Source: Ruminococcus callidus (GTDB lineage Bacteria; Bacillota; Clostridia; Oscillospirales; Ruminococcaceae). From it: a stretch of 55,445 bases of DNA. Every line of letters starts with the position of its first letter. Positions within the stretch are counted from its first letter, which is position 1. The position numbers and the translations under genes are program-made. The DNA is taken from positions 1 through 55,445 of the forward strand of contig NZ_JAJFCK010000020.1 of assembly GCF_020709055.1 (NCBI RefSeq), read 5' to 3'. This document shows, one piece after another, positions 7,602-16,806 of the stretch. Below the pieces are notes generated by a model. It had not been told where the DNA came from. It saw only the letters and a list, made by a program, of their open reading frames with translations, and made no database searches.

Positions 7602-9233
7602 TTATCCTCTTCCCAATCTACGCTTCTGCATCTTCTTCCAAATCTGACGACATGAAATGCAGACTTCCTTATCAATACCCAATACTTCAACGAGCAGTCT
7701 ATGATCCACAAGGTCAAGAGCTTTTTCAATATTATCATCGTTACGAACGATAGAATCTATCTGCTCCAAAAGCTCGTTTTTTAAGGCTTCATCAATATCC
7801 TTAACCACTGGCAACATTATATTACCGACTTCTCCAGGGAGAATTTCAAGTACACCGCCGCCATAGCTTCTACCACATATTTCTGTGAATGCAAAGGAAA
7901 TGCTGTTATAGTACGACAGAAGGACATTTTCAGCATTTACTCCCTCATTGAACTTTATGCGGTGCATTGTATCTGTTGATACTGCATTGCATCTGTTCAG
8001 CACAAACTTAGGGTAAAGGTTATTTCTTCTGAGAAAGAAAGCATCAGGTATCCATACCGACGGGACGATATACCACCTGTCACGGATAGAACACTTATAT
8101 CCTTTGTTTTCTTCGTTCCTCTCGCCAAGTTCAATGTATTCCTTATGTTTAGCAGGATATGCTTCATAAGGTGTGTCAGGAAAGCTAATAAGCATAGCTC
8201 TTTTATCTGCTTTTATATTCTCCTGCCAATCTTTATCAGTAAAATATATACCATGTGCGTGAGAGCTTCTGCCAATAAGCGGAAACGTTACAGAAGTGAG
8301 GTCATATCGTTCATTTGTTGTTTTGTCAACAGAAAAATAAGTATTGTTTCCTGTGGTAATACCCACGTTAATAAGCGCTAAATCAGCGAATTTCGTGAAT
8401 CGCTTATCATCACGAATGGACTGGATCACTTTTATTTCTTCTGCTGATACAAAATACTTTGTCCACTTTTCCTTAACGTGCTTTAGCTTCTGGAAGCCAT
8501 TTGAATTAAGGTCGAGTTTCTTAAAATCTTCGAGGTTGCTCAGTTCTATGATCCTGATACCTTTTTCCTCTTTGCCCTTCTCTCCGATGAAAACAAGTAT
8601 TTCCTGTTCAATATCAGGGAATACGAGCTGTTCAAATGTCAGCAATGTTATTTTTGAGAGCTGATTGGAGAGGAAAAGCCGTAAATCTTCGGCATAAACT
8701 ACTTGAAGTATCTCTGCAGGAATGATAAACGCTATTTTTCCGTTCTCAGAAAGCAACTGAACACAAGCAACAAGGAAAGCTACCCACGCATTTATCAGCT
8801 TATTGGACTTCATTCCATGAGAAGTGAGTATGCTTGACTGTATTTCACGCTGTTCCTCGGTGAGATACTGGTAACGAATATAGGGGGGATTGCCCAGGAT
8901 CAGATCATAGGTTTCTTTTCCGTATACTCGCTGATAAAAGTCCAAGAAATCCTCATTTAGAACGTGGACATTAGTGTTGTCCTTATAGTTATTACCGACT
9001 TTCTCTGCTTCGTCGGGTTCTATCTCAACTGCAGTAATGTTTGGAATATCGTTGATGAGGTTCAATGATGCAAGGCTATCAAGGAATACTCCATCTCCGC
9101 AGCTCGGCTCTAATACATTGGTGATGTTTTGGGACGCAACAAGGCTCACCATTGCATTGGCAAGCTGCAATGGCGTATAGTATGCTCCTCTTAATTTCTG
9201 TTCGGAACTATCCTTTTTGAGTCTCATAATCAT
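7602..9233 (-). CDS. Eco57I-like N6-adenine DNA methyltransferase (modification subunit)
   Basis: Protein of 543 aa that should methylate adenine within the recognition site of the adjacent endonuclease. SAM-binding motif I is VLEPSCGDGVF near residue 40 and catalytic motif IV is NPPY in LILGNPPYIRY, giving the gamma-class order; the C-terminal half is a target-recognition region (SYGGGVLEILPGEV resembles TaqI-type specificity domains). M.Eco57I is 544 aa, almost the same length, and its endonuclease partner is 997 aa against 995 here. The start is either ATG at 9233 or ATG at 9227; AAGAAGG lies just upstream and is better spaced for the second. Specificity cannot be read from the sequence. 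Confidence 0.88.
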   Translation of the reverse strand: MIMRLKKDSSEQKLRGAYYTPLQLANAMVSLVASQNITNVLEPSCGDGVFLDSLASLNLINDIPNITAVEIEPDEAEKVGNNYKDNTNVHVLNEDFLDFYQRVYGKETYDLILGNPPYIRYQYLTEEQREIQSSILTSHGMKSNKLINAWVAFLVACVQLLSENGKIAFIIPAEILQVVYAEDLRLFLSNQLSKITLLTFEQLVFPDIEQEILVFIGEKGKEEKGIRIIELSNLEDFKKLDLNSNGFQKLKHVKEKWTKYFVSAEEIKVIQSIRDDKRFTKFADLALINVGITTGNNTYFSVDKTTNERYDLTSVTFPLIGRSSHAHGIYFTDKDWQENIKADKRAMLISFPDTPYEAYPAKHKEYIELGERNEENKGYKCSIRDRWYIVPSVWIPDAFFLRRNNLYPKFVLNRCNAVSTDTMHRIKFNEGVNAENVLLSYYNSISFAFTEICGRSYGGGVLEILPGEVGNIMLPVVKDIDEALKNELLEQIDSIVRNDDNIEKALDLVDHRLLVEVLGIDKEVCISCRQIWKKMQKRRLGRG

Positions 9234-9241
9234 TACCTTCT

Positions 9242-12229
9242 TTAAAACTCTAATCTGTAAACACGGGAAATAAGTTCATCTATCTCCTTGATAAGAGCAG
9301 TTTTCTTGTGTATAAGAGTAGTTTCAACTTGCTTTGCAGGCTTTTCTGCAAGCTTATCGTTGATAGTATACACCTCACGAGTCGCTTCAACTACTCGGTC
9401 GTATAGTGTCTTTTGTTTCGGATCATCAAAGTTCAGCATTACAAACGGTAGTGATGACAATACAAATGTACCTCTCGAAATGAAGCCGCCTTCAAAGTCA
9501 CTGCCGACAATATTAAAAATCTTCTCGGTGTAAGAATTGGCAAGCCAAGCCTGTATATATTCAAGATCATAACAGCTATCAGCTTTCTTGGCAACAGCAC
9601 AGTATCCTGCCGTTCCACCGGAAGCGATAAGCATATCCGCTTTATCCATAGCATACATAGGATTATCTTTTGCCATAACCTTAACGATGAGCTTTGGCGT
9701 ATCAATAAACGCTGTTAATGCCTGTGTTCTGCCGTACTGATACCAAGTATCGGCTGTGGCATTGGGAACATCTCTTATTCCTTCTTTTGATACACACTTA
9801 GGCACTAACCTATCATAATAATCTAAGAGATAAGCGTATGTTCCAGGATAATCAACCTTCATCGTTTCAATAGGAATCAGGTGACCTTCGCTGTCATAAG
9901 GGAAGATGATCTTCTTATCAGTTGATAGACTGTTATACGTTGTAAGCCCCTTTTCTGCTTTTTTGGTGGGTTTGAAGTACGGTTTGAGTATCTTCTTCTC
10001 GATTGAATATACCTTTCCGTCCTTCTTGACAGTAATCGTATCATCTTCTTCGCTGATTATTTCTTCGTCTGCAAACCAATAGATAGGCTGCGGTCTTTCA
10101 GCACTTGTTTGGATACAATTAAATATATTGGCAACTTGTGGCAGTGGCGCAGAGAATGGCTCGATCTTCTTGAGTATCTCCATAAACTCAAAGTCTAACG
10201 TGAGTTTCCACGGCAACTCATCAAGTAATGAGGTGTTTAGCTCTATGCTGTTTGTTGGTTTGCCAATCCACAGATTATTGGCAGAATCAACATATGTATA
10301 TATGAAGCTGTCCTGAGCCTTTTTTTGCATCAGTATAATAGAACTGTATATTGTCTTATCCTCAAATAACTGTGCTGCACCAAAATCGTCCAAGCTGACG
10401 AGATATTTTGCCTTAGCAATATAATCACGGAGTTTAGCACCTGCGCCAATCTTGAAGAACTTGTTAGGCACTATGTAACAAACATAGCCGTTTTCTTTGA
10501 CTTTTTGTAAAGCTCTTTCAAGGAAGATGAAGTATTTATCAAACTGCTTATGGGCGGTTTTATATTTCTTCTTATAAATCTCAAATTCGGGAGCAGGGAT
10601 AAGAGAATGAATATCCTCGGTAGTGACATATGGTGGGTTGCCCACAATGGCATCGAAACTATTTACAGTAAGTTCGTCCCAATTAAGCGGTACGATCTCA
10701 ACAAGCTGTTCATCTGTGCATTTTATTCCTTTCAGTTCAGCATCACTGACCAATGAATTGCCGTGAAGAATATTAGTACTGAGGTCAGGCAATATAGGAG
10801 TTACTGCCTTAACAGAGGGAGCGGTTTCATTCTCTATCAGCTTTATAAGCAGAGAGAACTTAGCGACTTCAACAGCGTGAATATCAATATCAACACCGTA
10901 GATGCAGGAGCAGAGGAGCTTTTTCTTTTCTTCAAGAGGAAGCTTGTATCCTCCGTTGTCTATCTCTATCAGGTGCGACTTATCATTTTCAAGATACCAC
11001 TCTACACAATAAGTCTGCAAATACTGAAATACTTCTTCAAGAAATACTCCTGAACCGCAAGCAATGTCAGCAACATTAAGCTCACATATTTCATCAGGTG
11101 TTTTTCCGTCACAAAGGCGAGAGAGCGTTTTCTCTATCATATACTTCACGATCTCCGTAGGAGTGGTAACAACAGAACGGTTAAGGCATTCTTTTTTCTG
11201 TGCCAGTCCTATTTTACCATTATCGAGTATGGTGAACTGCTCTGTAAGGAACATCTCATAGATTTTGCCGAGCATATTCGGCTCTATGATGCTGAACAGA
11301 TACGGACTTTGTGGGTAGTACAAGCCTTTTATCATATCTGCGATAACGCTGTTGTTGAGGTCGAAAATGATATAATCTCCTGAGAACATACCGGAATTAT
11401 ATCTCTTGTCAGCATCACGGAAGAGGGCTTCCAGTTCTTTTTGAAGCGTTGCAGAATCAGTAATTGTATCTTTAAGCTTGTGGTAGAGAGGAAGGTTCTT
11501 GTCCTCACATATTCTGATAAAAACGATCTGGTTGATAAATTCCTGAACGACATCATTCAACACATCAAGAGAGGCATATCGTCCGCCTTTAGCATACAGT
11601 TCATTACTTAATGCGATTCGCCAATCATTGATCTGCTTTAAGAAAAGAACATCGACCTGCTGCTTCTGACTGCCTGCACCTGCAAATGTCTCACTAAAAT
11701 ACTTATCAAAATCACCGCTGTAAACTGAGTCTCTCGATACAAGTTTGATAATTTCATCAAGTTTCTCTACGTATTCAGTGTACTTATAAATACGGTAGCG
11801 TGAAACGGAGCATTTATCATTATCGTGTGGTACGGTTGTAGTATCATAAATAATGAAATACTCAAAGTTAGTGAGAACAGCTATCTTGTGCTTTGCGTTC
11901 CAACCATACTTTCTTGCCTGAACAGCAGGCGAAGGATCTTTGCTGATGTCAACATGAGGCTTCTTAGCTTCAACAAAGAACTTGGATACTCCTCTCAGTG
12001 TAAGAGAGTAGTCAGGACGGTCGCTTGAACTTGCGTGGTACTCTGCTATTACTTCTCTATACTGCGGAACTAAACCCTTGCTATTGGTAACATCCCAACC
12101 GAGTATCTCCAAAAAAGGATTGATAAACTCATCACGGCAGGAGTGTTCATTATATGTATCTCTCTTATATTCTTTATAGTTTTCATCGAAACGCTTGACA
12201 AGCTGTTTTAGGGCATCTATTCTATCCAT
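9242..12229 (-). CDS. Type IIG (Eco57I-like) restriction endonuclease-methyltransferase
   Basis: Fusion enzyme of 995 aa. The N-terminal nuclease carries a PD-(D/E)xK pattern: Asp73 in RPDYSL and E87-A-K89 in FVEAKK, preceded by Glu34. A helical linker leads to a gamma-type methyltransferase with motif I in ADIACGSGVFLEE (about residue 390) and NPPY in DAIVGNPPYV. The C-terminal 350 residues look like a TaqI-type specificity region (ASGGTAGYCAV). Length and order match R.Eco57I. Such enzymes cut to one side of an asymmetric site and are stimulated by SAM. It is the first gene of the operon, with a consensus promoter at 12286-12315 and GAGAGG eight bases before the ATG. No frameshift is seen, so it should be functional. 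Confidence 0.9.
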   Translation of the reverse strand: MDRIDALKQLVKRFDENYKEYKRDTYNEHSCRDEFINPFLEILGWDVTNSKGLVPQYREVIAEYHASSSDRPDYSLTLRGVSKFFVEAKKPHVDISKDPSPAVQARKYGWNAKHKIAVLTNFEYFIIYDTTTVPHDNDKCSVSRYRIYKYTEYVEKLDEIIKLVSRDSVYSGDFDKYFSETFAGAGSQKQQVDVLFLKQINDWRIALSNELYAKGGRYASLDVLNDVVQEFINQIVFIRICEDKNLPLYHKLKDTITDSATLQKELEALFRDADKRYNSGMFSGDYIIFDLNNSVIADMIKGLYYPQSPYLFSIIEPNMLGKIYEMFLTEQFTILDNGKIGLAQKKECLNRSVVTTPTEIVKYMIEKTLSRLCDGKTPDEICELNVADIACGSGVFLEEVFQYLQTYCVEWYLENDKSHLIEIDNGGYKLPLEEKKKLLCSCIYGVDIDIHAVEVAKFSLLIKLIENETAPSVKAVTPILPDLSTNILHGNSLVSDAELKGIKCTDEQLVEIVPLNWDELTVNSFDAIVGNPPYVTTEDIHSLIPAPEFEIYKKKYKTAHKQFDKYFIFLERALQKVKENGYVCYIVPNKFFKIGAGAKLRDYIAKAKYLVSLDDFGAAQLFEDKTIYSSIILMQKKAQDSFIYTYVDSANNLWIGKPTNSIELNTSLLDELPWKLTLDFEFMEILKKIEPFSAPLPQVANIFNCIQTSAERPQPIYWFADEEIISEEDDTITVKKDGKVYSIEKKILKPYFKPTKKAEKGLTTYNSLSTDKKIIFPYDSEGHLIPIETMKVDYPGTYAYLLDYYDRLVPKCVSKEGIRDVPNATADTWYQYGRTQALTAFIDTPKLIVKVMAKDNPMYAMDKADMLIASGGTAGYCAVAKKADSCYDLEYIQAWLANSYTEKIFNIVGSDFEGGFISRGTFVLSSLPFVMLNFDDPKQKTLYDRVVEATREVYTINDKLAEKPAKQVETTLIHKKTALIKEIDELISRVYRLEF

Positions 12230-12285
12230 AACGGCGACCTCTCATATAAGTAAAATCAAATAAAACAACATATTTACTCATATTA

Positions 12286-12315
12286 ATTATAGCACAAAAG
12301 AGTTCGTTTTGTCAA
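12286..12315 (-). promoter_or_regulatory. Consensus promoter of the restriction-modification/kinase operon
   Basis: On the minus strand TTGACA (12310-12315), 18 bases, TATAAT (12286-12291), preceded by TG for an extended -10. It lies about 55 bases upstream of the endonuclease start. No operator or controller gene is visible nearby. Confidence 0.82.
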
Positions 12316-12412
12316 TTCAGAATTAGTGTTTTGTATGGTTTCTTTGTAAACACTTGATTTCTTTGACTATTGGTGATTGGGTGCTTGATAGCGTTATAAT
12401 TCTCTCATTCAG

Positions 12413-13411
12413 TCAAGCTGATGTATAAGCCTCTTTGAACTCTTCATCCGACATCTCTCCTGACATGAAAGACATCTTAGCAGTATGAAGCTCCCTGAGC
12501 CAGTCAGCATAGTCGTTATAGGACAAGTCCTTACCCTGCTTTTCGTATCCGAGCTTTAGTTCATACCGCTCCACCCGCCGGTAATTGCGATTGATAGCTC
12601 TGTCATAGTCAGCCAGAAGTTCGCTGTGTTGAAGCCTAAATTTATATATCTGCTGCGGACCTATCTGTTTACAGGTGCGCCCGTCATCAGTCCTGACCCG
12701 ATCACAGTATCGGGGCTTTTTCTTTGTCTTGGGCTTAAAAAAATGACCGCAGTAGTCGCATTGACTGAAACCAGTGTCGAACTCCATTGCGTGCAGGAAG
12801 ATGTACCATATATAGTCAGGCAGATTGTCAAAGCGGTAACCTCTGCTGTATGGCAGCTTAGGTCTTGTCATCTGAAACATTTCTGTGCCGACATCTGTAT
12901 GAGCAATGACTTGCTCAAATTGGCACTTGAAAATAGTTTCCCTGCCTAAGAATGCTTTAGTAGTCTTTTCCTCGTGGGTGCCTTCAAATCTGCAATACGC
13001 ATCTGCGATAGTGAAGAAAATGTTTTGAGCGTGTACCATATCTCGCAGCATTTCAACAGCGTGATCCTTATGCTCAAAAAGCTCTTCATAACTTGATATA
13101 TCATAACTGTCAACATACAGCTTTGTACACAGCAGAAAGCTGTACACAGGTTCTTCCTGACAAAAAATCTCAGCGGTATATCCAATGGCTCGGTACACGC
13201 CCAAAAGTTCATCAGGAGTCGTGTTCTCCTTGGTATATGCTTTCAGTTTGTCAAGAAGTCTGTTGAACGGCGTCAGATTGATCTCAAGAAAGTCTATCAG
13301 CTGCTGCTCAAATGTAATCTCAGGCAGCTCGGTTTCTTCCTCTCCATCATACATAAAGCGCCTGATAGTATGTTTATTTGGGAAAACGTACAGTCCACGA
13401 CTCAGATACAT
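12413..13411 (-). CDS. DUF6076-like cysteine-cluster protein, unknown function
   Basis: Protein of 332 aa. The N-terminal 220 residues are alpha-helical and acidic. Near residue 225 is a zinc-finger-like cluster CDYCGHFFKPKTKKKPRYCD followed by TCKQIG, giving four or five cysteines, then a basic helical tail. The pattern resembles DUF6076 proteins found beside mobile elements in Clostridia, a tentative match from memory. I place the start at 13411 (MYLSRGLYVF), which has GGAAG ten bases upstream; the frame itself runs to 13459. An extended -10 (TGCTATAAT) at 13443-13451 could be its promoter. It has its own transcription unit between the restriction operon and the structured region. Its role is unknown. 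Confidence 0.6.
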   Translation of the reverse strand: MYLSRGLYVFPNKHTIRRFMYDGEEETELPEITFEQQLIDFLEINLTPFNRLLDKLKAYTKENTTPDELLGVYRAIGYTAEIFCQEEPVYSFLLCTKLYVDSYDISSYEELFEHKDHAVEMLRDMVHAQNIFFTIADAYCRFEGTHEEKTTKAFLGRETIFKCQFEQVIAHTDVGTEMFQMTRPKLPYSRGYRFDNLPDYIWYIFLHAMEFDTGFSQCDYCGHFFKPKTKKKPRYCDRVRTDDGRTCKQIGPQQIYKFRLQHSELLADYDRAINRNYRRVERYELKLGYEKQGKDLSYNDYADWLRELHTAKMSFMSGEMSDEEFKEAYTSA

Positions 13412-13489
13412 AAGTTTTGCTTCCAAAAAATAGGTTACCACTATTATAGCACACATCATATTGAAATGGAAGTATAAATAAACAATTGA

Positions 13490-14100
13490 GTTTCATTTCG
13501 TATTTGTTATGTGAAAAAAGTCTGTTATGATTGAAACTGAGGAAGAGTCTTCGGACTTGGACAGCAGCTTGAAAATTGAATATGGGATCAGGAGTTACGT
13601 TGTTTCCGATGGTGGGGCGGTGAGCCGTACCAGCCCAGAGATGCGCGATGACGCGAGAGCCGAGCGATAACATCTTTGGTTTCACATAGCGCAGATGTGA
13701 AGCAGCGATGAAAGTCGGGAACGGATACTTACACTCAGCCACAGTCCGAGCGTGATAAAACCGTCGCAGGCAATGGGAGTGTGCTGGGGCAGCCGAGCAT
13801 TTAAGCTGCCTATGAGTCCGATGTGCAGTCGGGCGGCTTCTGATTTGTCAGGCATAGTACGGCGGATACTGCTGTAAAAAGCAGTGTGTCCGTTATGCTG
13901 GGCGTACTATGTCCTGATGCGTTCGTGATGTGTCTGATTTATGTGCCAAAAATAGTTCAAATTGCAATAAAGATACTGCTTCCACATTTTTCACTTGGGA
14001 TAGCAGAAATCAGTCGGACACAGCCCACACAAATAGTTCGCACGAGCAACTTGCCCGTAACGAAAAAAGCTGTCGGCTGTGTTCGGGAATCTCATGGGAA
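13490..14100 (+). ncRNA. Highly structured noncoding stretch, candidate structured RNA
   Basis: About 600 bases without a plausible gene but rich in inverted repeats: TTCACAT/ATGTGAA (around 13680-13700), GGCAGC/GCTGCC (around 13785-13820), and a long composite stem in which CATAGTACG (around 13853) pairs with CGTACTATG (around 13904), with an inner CTGCT/AGCAG hairpin (13870-13885). Its GC content is higher than the flanks. It lies upstream of a RepA-like ATPase gene whose ribosome-binding site starts at 14101. It may be a structured RNA, a replication origin or an element leader. The strand is a guess and no known RNA family was recognised. Confidence 0.4.
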
Positions 14101-14112
14101 AGGAGGAATCAC

Positions 14113-14708
14113 ATGAGTAATATGTTACAAACGAAAACCGCAGAAGAAATACTGTCAACAGTATTCAAGCCGAAGGAGTTCATCATTGACGGACTGCTCA
14201 CGCAGGGATTGTATGTACTTGCAGGTGCGCAAAAGGTTCGTAAGTCTTGGATGGCATGGATATTTGCCTCAGCATTGCAACAGGAGTTCCTGTACTTGGA
14301 CGTGGTACTATTCAAGGAACTGCTTTGTATCTTTGTCTCGAGGATAACTATCAGCGACTACAGCGCAGATTGTTTCAGATGAACGCCGAACCGATTGAGA
14401 ATCTTCACTTCGCACTTGCTGCTGATAAGATAGGCGCAGGTCTTGAAGAGCAGATAGAAGCGTTCAAGAAAGAGCACGATGACTTGAAAATAGTTGTTGT
14501 AGATGTAATGCAAATGGTGCGTAGCAATGTTGAGTCGAGTTATGGTTCGGATTACGCAGAACTGATCGCACTCAAACAAGTCGCATACCGCTTAGGTATA
14601 TGCATACTGATGATACATCATATGCGAAAAGCTAAGTACGATAATCCGTTCAATATGATGACAGGCAGTACAGGTATCGGCGGTGCAACTGATGGAAACT
14701 TTGCGCTC
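14113..14708 (+). pseudogene. RepA-like AAA_25 ATPase, frameshifted and truncated
   Basis: The ATG at 14113 follows AGGAGG. The first frame reads to GLYVLAGAQKVRKSWMAW, and the correct continuation (DICLSIATGVPVLGRG, ALYLCLEDNYQRLQRRL, VVVDVMQM, MIHHMRKA) is in the next frame. Adding one base near 14250, where ATGGCATGG would become ATGGCAATGG, repairs it. The protein is an AAA_25/RepA-type replication ATPase with Walker B VVVDVMQM; the P-loop (GAQKVRKS) has Arg where Gly is usual. It ends at GGATDGNFAL, where a solitary IS3 terminus joins, so the C-terminal third is missing. Both lesions indicate a dead gene. Confidence 0.8.
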
Positions 14709-14738
14709 TAGGGTGTCAAGTTTTATTATACTATATCA
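14709..14738. repeat. IS3-family terminal sequence, copy 2 (solitary)
   Basis: The same 30 bases as at 4745-4774, with one mismatch, in the same orientation, but with no insertion-sequence body on its inner side. It cuts the ATPase gene and supplies its TAG stop. Probably a deletion scar of an insertion related to the remnant at 4093-4774. Confidence 0.65.
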
Positions 14739-14795
14739 ACCACAAAACAACATAATTCTACAACCACTTTCAGACAATACAGCAGACTGTCACTC

Positions 14796-16448
14796 TTACT
14801 TTATTTTATAGTAAGCAAATTTTCCCTTTCCAACGAGCAAAAGCTTTCCTTCTTCCGTCATCTTAACAAGCAGACGATATGCCTGCCCCTGATTAAGATG
14901 CAAAAGCTGCATTACATCCTTTCTGGTTACTTTGCCTTGATTATTTTTTGCAAACTTCAAAACAAGTTCTGGATAACGAATCCGATCAATCCCTGTCTGC
15001 CGCACGTATCCAATTACATTTACATTGTCCGCATTTTTATAAAGTGCTGCACTCAAAATATAAGCTCTGCTGTTTCCATTTCCGTCCGCTTCCACAAGTC
15101 CGGATTCAACTAATTTTTCAACGGTTGTGCGTACTTTGTACTCGTTGAGATGAATCATATGTGCAAGTTCTCCAAGCCGCAGTCTTCGAGTGGATTTCAG
15201 AGCATTTAATATCAGTAATGCATTGATAGATAATTGTCTGCCGATCTTGCTTTGTTCTTCTGCAATCATTTTAATAAACGCCTTATCCGGCAAACTTTTA
15301 GGAATAAATAGTTTCACTTGATTTGTATTGGATTCTGAATAGTCCGGCAATGATTTTCCATAGGAAAGTGAACCTTCAAAAATACGATCTACGCCTCGTC
15401 CAGTACGCTCCGCAAGACCGATTCGCTTTAATACATCAGCAAGTGCAGGATTTCTTCCATGTGGTTCGGCTGTCAATAAATTTTCAATTGTTACACCTTC
15501 AATAAATCCACCCGGATTACTGATGGTCAAACCATCATCATCCAGTAAAACACGAACACGTCCCAACATCGTATAATCCCGATGGCAGAAAGCATTTACC
15601 AGTGCCTCTCGAAATGCCCTTTTATCAAAATCCGGAATGGAAATTCGAAACAGTCCTTCTTCCATTTCTTCTGTATGGTTTCTGGCATCCATATATGATT
15701 CTATTTTCTCAAAAGCCGTCAATATCGGCAATACAAAGGATTCATTTACTGCTACATCCGTTCCCTGTAGTTCTTGAAAGGCTGCTTCAGCAGTCGGAAC
15801 AAGCGTTGAAAGCCGTTCTCGGCGTCCTATTAGTAACATACCACAGTAAGTAGGAACAAAAGTACCATTTTGTTCTACTGCCAAACGAAGTGCAAGATCT
15901 AATTCCGTATCATCAAGATCAAGCAAATTTTTTTCACCATGATAATTTTGTATAATGTTACGAAGATGTTCTCGTTCTACCGGATCTAAATCCGAATATA
16001 CTGCCTCCGGAACAGGCTGAGCAGAATAATCCAGCATACGCAAAGAAGAAAGCCGTGTATTCATTTCATATGGATACATCGGGATATTTTCCGGCTCTCC
16101 ATCTAATTTTATGCGTCTTCTCAGAACTTTTCCATTTGAAGCAGCAACAATCGCTGTATATTTCGGAACTGTTACGATCAAGTACTTTACATCATCCGCA
16201 TCCATAAGTTCCGTTTGAACTGCAACAGGTGGAATCGTCTTATTGGCAATAAATGCTGCCAACTTAGAAGGATCCTTGTGAGACGGATGCAGTCCTGTAA
16301 TATCACCATTATCTTCTACACCAAGAAAAAATTTACCACCGTCAGTATTCGCAAAAGCGACTACACTTTCGATTATCACATCATCTGATAACTTTTTCAG
16401 ATCGCTCTTGAATTCAACCGTCATATTTTCTCGAAATCCAATATTCAT
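14796..16448 (-). CDS. Schlafen/AlbA_2-domain ATP-binding transcriptional regulator
   Basis: Protein of 550 aa. The N-terminal AlbA_2 (Schlafen-like) domain has EFK at residues 12-14 and the block ANTDGGKFFLGVEDNG. A GHKL-type ATP-binding region (HATPase_c_4) follows, with ALVNAFCHRDY and NPGGF, then two winged-helix segments near the C-terminus (LRLGELAHMIHLNEYKVRTT and KVTRKDVMQLLHLNQGQAYR). The start at 16448 has AGGAGTG seven bases upstream. Members of this family are usually annotated as ATP-dependent regulators or RecG-like proteins. The repeated operator boxes overlapping its promoter suggest autoregulation. A link to phage stress or a toxin-like role is possible but not shown. Confidence 0.85.
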   Translation of the reverse strand: MNIGFRENMTVEFKSDLKKLSDDVIIESVVAFANTDGGKFFLGVEDNGDITGLHPSHKDPSKLAAFIANKTIPPVAVQTELMDADDVKYLIVTVPKYTAIVAASNGKVLRRRIKLDGEPENIPMYPYEMNTRLSSLRMLDYSAQPVPEAVYSDLDPVEREHLRNIIQNYHGEKNLLDLDDTELDLALRLAVEQNGTFVPTYCGMLLIGRRERLSTLVPTAEAAFQELQGTDVAVNESFVLPILTAFEKIESYMDARNHTEEMEEGLFRISIPDFDKRAFREALVNAFCHRDYTMLGRVRVLLDDDGLTISNPGGFIEGVTIENLLTAEPHGRNPALADVLKRIGLAERTGRGVDRIFEGSLSYGKSLPDYSESNTNQVKLFIPKSLPDKAFIKMIAEEQSKIGRQLSINALLILNALKSTRRLRLGELAHMIHLNEYKVRTTVEKLVESGLVEADGNGNSRAYILSAALYKNADNVNVIGYVRQTGIDRIRYPELVLKFAKNNQGKVTRKDVMQLLHLNQGQAYRLLVKMTEEGKLLLVGKGKFAYYKIK

Positions 16449-16460
16449 TTTAACACTCCT

Positions 16461-16637
16461 TTTACGCTCGGCGAGCATTAAATCAAACTCATTATAACAC
16501 GACCGAGCGTTAAAAGCAAGCGTTAAACGATAAAAAATTTTATTTGCATTTGAAAAAAGCACGGAATTTCGGAACATTTATAGAATTTGGTTTAACACTC
16601 GCTAACGCTCGCTGCGTGCGTTAAACCGAGCGTTAAA
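16461..16637. promoter_or_regulatory. Cluster of GAGCGTTAAA operator boxes
   Basis: At least seven copies of CGAGCGTTAAA or close variants in both orientations: 16461-16470 reverse, 16472-16483, 16505-16514, 16518-16527, 16591-16601 reverse, 16604-16611 reverse, 16616-16625 and 16628-16637. The first pair forms a near-palindrome over the leader of the AlbA_2 gene and the next pair covers its promoter. Likely autoregulatory binding sites. Confidence 0.65.
16491..16519 (-). promoter_or_regulatory. Promoter of the AlbA_2 regulator gene
   Basis: On the minus strand TTGCTT, 17 bases, TATAAT. The spacer and -35 contain two of the repeated operator boxes. Confidence 0.7.
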
Positions 16638-16725
16638 ATGACTTTGGCTCATTTTCCAATATATTTTAAGGATAGATTTTCAAAAAACACATCACCTTCC
16701 TCACTCCTAAAAAGCCATAAAACAA

Positions 16726-16765
16726 CCAGCCTGAGATTCCAATCGCAGAACCTCAGGCTGGTCTT
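16726..16765 (-). terminator. Terminator after the kinase-STAND gene
   Basis: Perfect 10-bp stem CCAGCCTGAG/CTCAGGCTGG around a 16-base loop. Leftward it is followed by TTGTTTTAT and rightward by TCTTATCTTT, so it can work in both directions. Confidence 0.8.
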
Positions 16766-16806
16766 ATCTTTATATACCGTGAAAAAAGTGACACACTTTC
16801 CCACAA

